NCBI RefSeq assembly: GCF_010548145.1
Contig: NZ_JAAGLN010000023.1
Location: forward strand, 1-47,560
Reading direction: 5' to 3'
Length of the DNA stretch: 47,560 bases
Source of the DNA: Streptomyces sp. SID10853
Lineage (GTDB): Bacteria > Actinomycetota > Actinomycetes > Streptomycetales > Streptomycetaceae
How positions within the stretch are numbered: the first letter of the stretch is position 1; each line of letters starts with the position of its first letter. The notes beneath the pieces were generated by a model. It was not told where the DNA came from, did not search any database, and was given only the letters and a program-made list of their open reading frames with translations. The position numbers and the translations under genes were made by a program. Of the stretch, positions 40,955 through 47,560 are shown in pieces.

Positions 40955-42028
40955 CTACCCCTGTTTTGGGTCGAGATCAAGGCTCTGGCCAGGAACGATG
41001 AAGTCCGGGTCGCCTCCGACCGTCTGATGGTTCGCCGCATAGAGCGCGGGCCATCCGCCGGGCAGATCGTGCGCCTCGGCGATGGCCCAGAGGTTGTCAC
41101 CCGCGCGGACGGTGTAGCTGCCGTCCGTACGGGCGTCATCCCGGGAGGGTTTTCCGCCACGCGAGGCATGGCGGCCGGACTCGTCACGGCCGGCACCGGA
41201 CCCGTCGTCGGCGCCGCCCCGGTGCTTACCGGCCCCCGGGTCGGAGGGTGTCGCCGAGTCAGAAGGCGCGGGTGACCCGGAGTCGGGCGTGTCGGGCGTG
41301 GCGGACGCACTGGAGTCCGCGGTTCCCGAAGTGCCTGTCTTGCCGGTCTTGCCCGTCTTGCCTGAATCAACCGAAGAGCCCGAAGAGTCCGAACCATCCG
41401 TTGCATCCGAAGAAGAGCCGGATGACGGAGATGACGGGGATGCGGAGCCGGAAGAGGAGCCCGAGGGTGAATCGGACGGGCTCGGGCTCGCCGACGACTG
41501 CTTCGACGGCGTCTGCCCCGTATCGTCCGCATTCGATCCGGTGGTCGCGCTCGCGTCCGGGTCCGCCGCGTCCTTCCCTGAGCCGGCCGAAGCCGAGGGG
41601 GCCGGGCTCGCGGTGTCCGGGGAGCCCGGGTCCACGGTGGCCGTGTCCGCGTCACCCTTCGTCAGCCCGGCGATGGCCGCGCAACTGGCCCAGGGCGTCG
41701 CACCCTCGGCCGCGTACACCTTCTGAGCCACGGCTATCTGCTGGGAACGGCTGGCCAGGTCGGGGCGGGCGGCGTACTGCCCGCCGCCGTACTTGTCCCA
41801 GGTCGTCTGCGAGAACTGGAGTCCGCCGTAGTGGCCATTGCCGAGGTCGGCGCTCCAGATGCCGCCGCTCTCGCACAGCGCCACCCGGTCCCAGGTCGTG
41901 GCGTCGGCCGCGTGGGCGCCGGTCGATGCCAGCAGCGGAAGGGCGATGGCCGAGCCCGTAACTCCTGCCGCTACGACAAGAGCTGGAGCCTGACGGGGGC
42001 GGCGGTGCCGACCGTTCCCGGTGCGCAT
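40955..42028 (-). CDS. Second Rpf-LysM protein with long Ser/Asp/Gly/Pro linker
   Basis: A 357-aa secreted protein. A signal peptide ends 'STGAHAADA', then an Rpf domain ('TTWDRVALCESGGIWSADLG', 'NGHYGGLQFSQTTW'), a ~170-aa disordered linker rich in Ser, Asp, Thr, Gly and Pro (including three tandem GKT repeats 'GKTGKTGKTG'), and a C-terminal LysM ('YTVRAGDNLWAIAEAHDLPG'). It is a muralytic resuscitation-promoting factor. ATG 42028 has GGAAGG upstream. Unlike rpfA, its short leader has no riboswitch-like sequence. Confidence 0.93.
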   Translation of the reverse strand: MRTGNGRHRRPRQAPALVVAAGVTGSAIALPLLASTGAHAADATTWDRVALCESGGIWSADLGNGHYGGLQFSQTTWDKYGGGQYAARPDLASRSQQIAVAQKVYAAEGATPWASCAAIAGLTKGDADTATVDPGSPDTASPAPSASAGSGKDAADPDASATTGSNADDTGQTPSKQSSASPSPSDSPSGSSSGSASPSSPSSGSSSDATDGSDSSGSSVDSGKTGKTGKTGTSGTADSSASATPDTPDSGSPAPSDSATPSDPGAGKHRGGADDGSGAGRDESGRHASRGGKPSRDDARTDGSYTVRAGDNLWAIAEAHDLPGGWPALYAANHQTVGGDPDFIVPGQSLDLDPKQG

Positions 42029-42164
42029 GCGGTGGCCTTCCGTGTGACGGATGAGTCGAGGGGTGAACGTAGCCGCACTCGAACGCCAGTCACAAGTCGA
42101 TGCAGCGGAGATCACGTGAAAGTCACATTCTTGACGGCACGTCAGTCATGTACTGGTCAGGCCG

Positions 42165-43430
42165 TCAGACCTGCGGGTCACCGGCCCGGGTGCCGAACTC
42201 CACCGGAAGCGTGCGCAATCCCCGCATGATGAGCCCGCCGCGCCAGCGCAAATCGCCCGGTTCCACCGCAAGTCGCAGCTCCGGGAGGCGCCGCAGCAGG
42301 GTGGCGAGCGCGGTCTGCGCCTCCAGCCGGGCGAGTGGGGCGCCCAGGCAGTAGTGGATGCCGTGTCCGTAGCCGAGGTGCTGGTTGTCGGTGCGTGAGA
42401 GGTCGAGCGTGTCGGGCTCGGTGAAGCGCTCGGGGTCGCGGTCGGCGGCGGCCAGCACGACGAGTACGGGATCGCCCTCGGCGACGGCCTGCCCGCCCAG
42501 GGTCAGCGCCTCGGTGGCGAACCGCCAGGTCGCCAGCTCCACCGGCCCGTCGTAACGCAGCAGTTCCTCGACACCGGTGGCGAGGAGGCCGCTCTCCCCC
42601 GCCGCCAGTGACGCTTCCAGGCGCTCGCGCTGGTCCGGGTTGCGGAGCAGCGCGTACATCCCGTTGCCGATGAGGTTGACCGTCGTCTCGAACCCGGCGA
42701 AGAGCAGGATGAACGCCATGGCGGCCGCTTCGTTCTCGGTCAGGTGCTCACCGTCGTCGCTCGCCCTGATGAGCCCGGAGATGAGGTCGTCGCCGGGGTT
42801 CTCGCGCTTGCGGTGGATGAGTTCGGCGAGGTAGTTCCGCATCTTCTTGACCGACCTGGCGACCCCGCCGCGCGGGCCGCCGCCGTGACGGATCATCATG
42901 CCCGCCCAGTCGCGGAAGTCGTCCTGGTCCTCACGCGGGACGCCCAGCAGGTCGCAGATGGCGTAGATGGGGAGCGGGAACGCGACGTCATGGATGAGGT
43001 CGGCCCGGCCGTCCGCCACGAAGGCGTCGATCAGCTGGTCCGTCAGCTCCTGTACGCGCGGGGCGAAGAGCGCCACGGTGCGCGGGGTGAACGCCTTGGA
43101 GACCAGGCGCCGCAGCCGCGTGTGGTCCGGCGGGTCGATGTTCAGCAGATGCGTCATCAGCTCCGCCTTGCGCTCGCCCGGAATGCCGGTCTTGCCCTTG
43201 GCGTGCGGGGACTCCGCGTGGTGGGCGGGGTTCTTCGACAGCCGGGGCTCGGCGAGCGCCGCCCGCGCGTCCGCGTACCGGGTCACGAGCCAGGCCTCCA
43301 CGCCGCTGGGGAGCGCGGTCCTGTGGACGGGTGCGTTCTCCCGCAGCCAGGCGTAGGCGGGGTACGGGTCGGTCGCGAACTCCCAGGTGAAGAGGGCGGG
43401 GGCCGGGCCTGCGGTGCTGTTGTCGGTCAC
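42165..43430 (-). CDS. Cytochrome P450
   Basis: A 421-aa P450 with I-helix 'LLFAGFETTVNLIG', ExxR in 'VEELLRYDG' and the heme-binding Cys in 'LGYGHGIHYCLGAPLARLE'. 'HLLNIDPPDHTRLRRLVSKAF' and 'DPPDHTRLR' suggest the CYP107-type group that hydroxylates natural products or fatty acids. The GTG start overlaps the MazG stop (GTGA), so it is co-translated with a housekeeping gene. No ferredoxin gene is nearby and the substrate is unknown. Confidence 0.93.
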   Translation of the reverse strand: MTDNSTAGPAPALFTWEFATDPYPAYAWLRENAPVHRTALPSGVEAWLVTRYADARAALAEPRLSKNPAHHAESPHAKGKTGIPGERKAELMTHLLNIDPPDHTRLRRLVSKAFTPRTVALFAPRVQELTDQLIDAFVADGRADLIHDVAFPLPIYAICDLLGVPREDQDDFRDWAGMMIRHGGGPRGGVARSVKKMRNYLAELIHRKRENPGDDLISGLIRASDDGEHLTENEAAAMAFILLFAGFETTVNLIGNGMYALLRNPDQRERLEASLAAGESGLLATGVEELLRYDGPVELATWRFATEALTLGGQAVAEGDPVLVVLAAADRDPERFTEPDTLDLSRTDNQHLGYGHGIHYCLGAPLARLEAQTALATLLRRLPELRLAVEPGDLRWRGGLIMRGLRTLPVEFGTRAGDPQV

Positions 43431-44563
43431 TCCTCGACGGTAGTCGTACCGGGTGCGGCCTTCTCCGCGGCCCGGATCGCGTCCCGGTACGCCCGGGCCG
43501 CGGCGCGCAGTGCGGCCTCCGGGTCCGTGCCGGCCGCCTCCGCGCTCGCGGCCAGGGCGAGCAGCCGGTAGCCGACGCCCTCGCCCGTCGGCAGCGGTAC
43601 GTCGAGCTGCGAACCCCGTACCCGCGAGGTCAGTTTCGCCGCGAGCGCGAGGGCCGGCTGGCCGACCGGGACGCCGTCCGTCACCGATGTGCGCTGTTTC
43701 TCGATCGCCTTGGTCCGGTTCCAGTGGGCGTGGACGTCATCGGCGGTCTCCGCCGTCTCGTCGCCGAACACATGCGGGTGGCGGCGGATCAGCTTCTCGA
43801 CCAGGCCGCCGGCGACATCGTCGATGGAGAAGGGCTCGTCTCCTTCTTCTCCGTCTTCTTCTCCTTCTCCGCCGGTGCCCTCCTGGGCGATCCGGGCGTG
43901 GAAGACGACCTGGAGCAGGACGTCCCCCAGTTCCTCGCGCAGTTCGTCGCGGTCGCCGTCCTCGATCGCCTCGACGAGTTCGTACGCCTCCTCGATCAGG
44001 TACTTGGCGAGTCCCCGGTGGGTCTGCTGGGAGGTCCACGGGCACTCGCGGCGCACCCGGTCCATCACCTGCACCAGGTCGAGCAGGCGTGCGCCCGGCA
44101 GATCGTACGAGCCGGGCAGCAGCTCCAGGTCCGGCATCCGCACCCGGCCGCTGCCCGCGAGCCTGGCCAGGCCGTCGGTCAGCTGCCGGTCGCCCTCGCC
44201 CGACGGGAGGACGACGACCGTGCGGCCGCCCGCGCACTCCTCGACCAGCCGGTGCGCGTCGGGTGCCGTCTGCTCGACCGTCACGCCTGCCTCGCGGAGA
44301 TACGGCAGCTCCGGATGGCCCGCGTCCGCGCAGAGCACCCGGTCCGCCGTGTGCAGCAGCTGCCAGGCCGGCCAGGACAGCAGTCCGGGCGCGACCCGGT
44401 GGCTGGTGGTCAGCAGCACGACCCGGCCGGGGGCGGCGGCGTCTTCGGCGACGGCGTGAGCGGCGGCGGCGTCAGCGGCAGCCGCGGCGTCGCCGTGAGC
44501 GGCAGCCGCGGCCCCGGCGTCGTCAGCGGTGGAAGAGGCGTCGGAGGTGTTCTCAGCGGTCAC
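43427..44563 (-). CDS. mazG: MazG family nucleoside triphosphate pyrophosphohydrolase
   Basis: A 378-aa protein. An Ala/Asp-rich N-terminus (~45 aa) precedes a ~110-aa domain resembling a truncated tetrapyrrole methylase fold ('VVLLTTSHRVAPGLLSWPAW'). The MazG domain has 'MDRVRRECPWTSQQTHRGL', 'LIEEAYELVEAIEDGD' and the metal motif 'LREELGDVLLQVVFHARIA'. An acidic insert 'GEGEEDGEEGDEPF' follows. It hydrolyses aberrant NTPs. GTG 44563 is the start; the SurA-like gene ends nine bases before it. Confidence 0.93.
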   Translation of the reverse strand: MTAENTSDASSTADDAGAAAAAHGDAAAAADAAAAHAVAEDAAAPGRVVLLTTSHRVAPGLLSWPAWQLLHTADRVLCADAGHPELPYLREAGVTVEQTAPDAHRLVEECAGGRTVVVLPSGEGDRQLTDGLARLAGSGRVRMPDLELLPGSYDLPGARLLDLVQVMDRVRRECPWTSQQTHRGLAKYLIEEAYELVEAIEDGDRDELREELGDVLLQVVFHARIAQEGTGGEGEEDGEEGDEPFSIDDVAGGLVEKLIRRHPHVFGDETAETADDVHAHWNRTKAIEKQRTSVTDGVPVGQPALALAAKLTSRVRGSQLDVPLPTGEGVGYRLLALAASAEAAGTDPEAALRAAARAYRDAIRAAEKAAPGTTTVEE

Positions 44564-44572
44564 CCGTCGAAA

Positions 44573-45247
44573 CTACCCCGCCGCGCTGACTCCGGTCCCG
44601 GCGGACTGCGCGGACTGCTCCTTGGTGACCTCGGTGATCCACGGCGTCTTGTACGCGCCGAGCTGGCTCTTCTTCGCGTCCCAGACCCCGTAGCGCGGGT
44701 TGACGTCCACGCCCATCGCCCTGGAGGTCTTCATCATCGCCTGGAGCACGGCGCTCTGGCCCTGCGGAGTGCTGAGCGAGGCGCCGCCCAGCTTCGCGGC
44801 CAGCTTCGACGCGGTGACCTGCTCCTGGAGTGCCTGGTCGATCTGGCCGGGGGCGATGCCGTTCTGCTGGAGGTAGACCTGCTGGAGCCGCTGCTCGCTG
44901 CCCGCCTGCTTGACCAGCTGGGCGCGCGCGTCCTGGATGTCCTTGCGGGTGACCTTCGCCCCGGCGTCCGACGCGGCCTTCGCGAGCACCCGGTCGAAGA
45001 TCATGGTGCCGAGCTTCATACCGCTGAGGTTGTTGCTGCTCCTGATCAGCTCGGCGGCCTGCGGCGACTTGTTCTGCGCCGCGCGCACGTCGTTCACCTG
45101 CGTCTGGAGGGCGGCGACGGTGATCCGGTCCTTGCCCACGACGGCCGCGGCGCCCGGGTGGGGCTGGCTGCCGCAGGCGGCGAGGAGCGGTGCCGCGGCG
45201 ACGAGGGCGACGGACACGGAGAGCGCAGTGCGACGACGGCGGTGCAA
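44573..45247 (-). CDS. SurA-N-like lipoprotein chaperone
   Basis: A 224-aa lipoprotein. The signal peptide ends in the lipobox 'LLAACGSQPHPG' (lipidated Cys), followed by a SurA N-terminal-like helical domain ('VVGKDRITVAALQTQVNDVR', 'DARAQLVKQAGSEQRL'). No parvulin PPIase domain is recognisable. TTG 45247 is chosen as the start since GGAGG lies five bases upstream and gives 'LHRRRRTALS' before the hydrophobic region; the longer frame adds a poor N-terminus. It leads the run with mazG and P450. Confidence 0.88.
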   Translation of the reverse strand: MHRRRRTALSVSVALVAAAPLLAACGSQPHPGAAAVVGKDRITVAALQTQVNDVRAAQNKSPQAAELIRSSNNLSGMKLGTMIFDRVLAKAASDAGAKVTRKDIQDARAQLVKQAGSEQRLQQVYLQQNGIAPGQIDQALQEQVTASKLAAKLGGASLSTPQGQSAVLQAMMKTSRAMGVDVNPRYGVWDAKKSQLGAYKTPWITEVTKEQSAQSAGTGVSAAG

Positions 45248-45270
45248 AGGAGCCTCCTGGCGGGCGAGTC

Positions 45271-45310
45271 TGTGCTTCGGTGCACCGGGCGGGTTTGTGC
45301 TTCGGTGCAC
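45271..45310. repeat. Duplicated 15-bp element upstream of lipoprotein gene
   Basis: TGTGCTTCGGTGCAC occurs at 45271-45285 and again at 45296-45310, 25 bases apart. The pair lies 24-63 bases upstream of the SurA-like gene's start (minus strand), so may be an operator or leader hairpin. Confidence 0.7.
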
Positions 45311-45331
45311 AAGACCTTGCGTTGATCGATG

Positions 45332-45784
45332 TTAGGCACTTGGTGTGGCCGGGGCCACTGGTTCGACCAACGATTCAGGGGCTTCCCGGTTGTCGGGGCG
45401 GAGCATGATCATCCGGGAGATGACAAAAGTGAGCGGAACGGCCGCCGCTGCCGCGACCAGCGGCGCGTAGTGCGCACCGATGTGCCCCACACCCACCAGC
45501 AGGTACACCCCGCCGGTCGTGATGACGAAATTCGCCGCGTTGGTCAGCGGGAAGAGCAGGAACTTCCGCCAGGTCGGCCGGATCCGGTAGGTGAACCTGG
45601 CGTTCATGAAGAACGAGCCGACCATGCTGAGGCAGAAGGCGACGGTGTGCGCCGCGAGGTACGGGAGCCGCGTGAGCAGCAGCAGGTAACAGCCGTAGTA
45701 CGTACCGGTGTTCACCACGCCGACGAGCGCGAAACGGACCAGCTGGCCCAGCTTGGCCGTAGCGGCCGACCGTGCGGTGTTCAT
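45332..45784 (-). CDS. GtrA family membrane protein
   Basis: A 150-aa protein with four hydrophobic helices ('LVRFALVGVVNTGTYYGCYL', 'AHTVAFCLSMVGSFFMNARF', 'NFVITTGGVYLLVGVG', 'APLVAAAAAVPLTFVISRMI'). This is the GtrA/DPMS_synth-like family, thought to flip or assist lipid-linked sugars for cell-envelope glycosylation. It is divergent from the YfhO-like gene, itself a putative envelope glycosyltransferase, supporting a shared role. Confidence 0.9.
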   Translation of the reverse strand: MNTARSAATAKLGQLVRFALVGVVNTGTYYGCYLLLLTRLPYLAAHTVAFCLSMVGSFFMNARFTYRIRPTWRKFLLFPLTNAANFVITTGGVYLLVGVGHIGAHYAPLVAAAAAVPLTFVISRMIMLRPDNREAPESLVEPVAPATPSA

Positions 45785-45890
45785 CTGCGTACGCGCTCCT
45801 GAGAACGGGAGGGGGTGAAGTCCCGGCGACGGTTGGGTGAACTCACCGTATTCCAGGCTAATTCAGCGTATTCGCTGCCATATTCGGAGG

Positions 45891-47560
45891 ATGAAACCCC
45901 GCCGTCCGGCAGTGACGCCCCGTCTCCGCGCCACCGTACTGGCCATGCCGCTCACCGTACTGGCCGTGTGCGCCGGGGACGCCGCCGCCCGGATCTACCC
46001 CTACGGGCCCCGCCACCGCAGCATCAGCGACCTGGGCAACCAGTACATCCCCTTCCACGCCCATCTGCGGGACCTGCTGCACGGCAGGGCTCACGGCGGG
46101 CTGTTCGTCAACTGGCAGTCGGGGTACGGCACATCGTTCCTGCCGGATCTGGGGACCTATCTGAGCAGCCCGTTCGCGCTGCTGGTGGCGGCCTTCCCGA
46201 AGGACCGGATCGACCTCGCGGTGTATCTGGTCACGCTGCTCAAGATGGCGGCGGCGTCGGCGGCGATGACCTCGCTGCTCCTCACTCTGCGCCCGGGCCG
46301 CTGGTGGGCGGCCGGGCTGTTCGGCGCCTCGTACGCGCTCTGCGGCTGGTCGGTCCTGGAGGCGTCGTACAACCTGATGTGGCTGGACGGGCTGATCGCC
46401 TTCCCGCTGCTGTGCCTGGTCGGCGAGTGGGTGCGGGGCGGGCGCAGACCGCTGCTCGGGCCGGTGGTCGTCGCGCTCGCCTGGACCGCGAACTTCTACA
46501 CCGCGTACATGGCGACCATCGGAGCCGCGCTGGTGCTGCTCGTGCGGCTGCTGCTCACGGAGACGGGGGCGCGCCGCCGGCTCCGGGTGCTGCTCAGGGC
46601 GGCCGGGACGGTCCTGCTCGGCATCGGACTGGCCGCGCCGCTCCTCTGTACGGTCTTCCTCGGCACCCGGCACGCGTACCCGGGCTGGGCCCGGGACTTC
46701 GCGCCCGCCGCCTGGACGGATGTGTTCGCCCGCACGCTCCCCGCGACGTACAGCTTCTCGACCCCGGCGCTCTTCCTCGGCACGGGCACCCTGCTGTTCG
46801 CGTGTGCGCTGGCCTTCCACCGGGCGGTGCCGCACCGCGAACGGGCCGCGTGGGCGGGGCTCGTGGTGCTGGTGGCGCTGTCGATGCAGTGGAAGCCCAC
46901 GCATCTGCTCTGGCATCTGTTCGCGACGCCGAACGGCAGCCCGTACCGGCAGACGTTCGTGCTGAGCGGTCTGCTGGTGATCGCGGCCTGGACAGCGCTG
47001 TCGTACGGACTGCCGGGCCGCAGGGCGCTGGCCGGCGGGGCGGGGGTGCTCGCGGCGGGGGCGGCCTTCGCGGCCTTCTCGCGGACGGTCACCGTATAGC
47101 GGACGGTCACCGTATATACGTATCCGCTCTTCGGCCTCGGCCTGGCCGCGGTGGTGGCCGGGCTTGCGCTGCGGAGGAGAGCGGGCCGGACCGTACCGGC
47201 GGGGGCCGGGGCGCGGGTGCGCCGCTGGCAGCCGGTTGTCGCCGTACTGCTGCTGGTGGGCGCGCAGGCGGGGCAGGCTGCGGCGACGACGGCGTACGCG
47301 GACCGGGTCAAGATCCACCGGCTCGACGACTACGCGCCGTGGGGCCGCCACCTGGACGAGGAGGCGGCGGCGGTCGCCGGGGCGGACGGGTGGCCGCGCT
47401 ACCGCACCGACCCGGGGCGTCAGCAGACCACCGGGAACGACCCGTTGCTGGTCGGCGGCGAGGGCGGCTCGTACTACAGCAGCATGACCCCCGACCCGTA
47501 CACCCGGACCATGGCCGCGCTCGGGGACGGCTGGACCTCGCGCGGCCGGAACATCCAGTC
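45891..47560 (+). pseudogene. YfhO-like membrane protein, frame interrupted by TAG from an 18-bp duplication
   Basis: A YfhO-family polytopic protein (putative teichoic acid/envelope glycosyltransferase): 'YPYGPRHRSISDLGNQYIPF', 'HGGLFVNWQSGYGTSFLPDL', 'WLDGLIAFPLLCLVGEWVRG', and a later 'ATPNGSPYRQTFVLSGLLVI'. After 402 codons the frame hits TAG at 47097-47099, but continues open in the same frame to the window edge with typical YfhO sequence ('YAPWGRHLDEEAAAVAG', 'DPLLVGGEGGSYYSSM'). The TAG lies at the junction of two copies of an 18-bp unit; one copy alone would read through. The start is uncertain: ATG 45891 directly follows GGAGG, GTG 45912 and 45837 are in frame. Confidence 0.85.
47081..47116 (+). 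repeat. 18-bp tandem duplication creating a stop codon
   Basis: The unit GCGGACGGTCACCGTATA occurs twice in direct succession (47081-47098 and 47099-47116). Its length is a multiple of three, so frame is kept, but the junction TATA|GC produces TAG. It is perfectly repeated and so may be recent, reversible by slippage, or an assembly artefact. Confidence 0.9.

Overview
The window comes from a high-GC actinomycete and is almost certainly a Streptomyces chromosome. GC is very high, GTG starts and GTGA/ATGA stop-start overlaps are common, several genes look leaderless, and the gene set is typical (SGNH hydrolase, Rpf cell-wall lytic enzymes, type II NADH dehydrogenase, DivIC, MazG, YfhO/GtrA). 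A tRNA-Leu(UAA) at 28616-28701 matches bldA, the UUA-decoding developmental tRNA of Streptomyces.

Left core (1-16.5 kb): the end of a WS/DGAT-type acyltransferase; an aldo/keto reductase plus amidohydrolase pair resembling L-fucose dehydrogenase/lactonase; a LytTR response regulator with no adjacent kinase; a coupled block of small membrane protein, sodium/solute symporter and cysteine dioxygenase; an NCS1 permease; a TetR regulator; cystathionine beta-synthase divergent from an SGNH hydrolase that has a His-rich repeat tail and a TTA codon; a thiolase; hypothetical proteins; and a Bax-inhibitor-1 membrane protein.

Accessory region (16.5-28.65 kb): an LGFP-repeat gene remnant and an arsenic cassette (ACR3, ArsR, ArsI), followed by an island bounded by a 61-bp direct repeat (18975-19035 and 28584-28644). 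The repeat covers the 3' end of bldA, so this is an integrative element in bldA, now with only an integrase remnant. Its cargo is a minus-strand, largely overlapping operon: several small accessory proteins (including a DUF6415-like one), a 59-aa membrane peptide, a kinase-like phosphotransferase, an L-lactate/malate dehydrogenase-like protein, an HPr-kinase-like P-loop protein, a radical SAM protein and a PIMT-like methyltransferase. An XRE regulator lies upstream and two inverted repeats sit at the head of the operon. The first catalytic gene (kinase) and the last (methyltransferase) each carry one TTA codon, so the operon appears to depend on the tRNA its element occupies. I regard this as a probable undescribed modified-peptide or natural-product pathway. 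No precursor peptide is certain, but two candidates are listed.

Right core (28.7-47.6 kb): a LolCDE/MacB-type ABC exporter, cyclopropane-fatty-acid synthase, NADH dehydrogenase with a Rex-like operator, Ppx/GppA phosphatase, DUF501, DivIC, enolase, two Rpf-LysM proteins (the first behind a ydaO-type c-di-AMP riboswitch), cytochrome P450, MazG, a SurA-like lipoprotein, GtrA, and a YfhO membrane protein whose frame is broken by an 18-bp tandem duplication that creates TAG.
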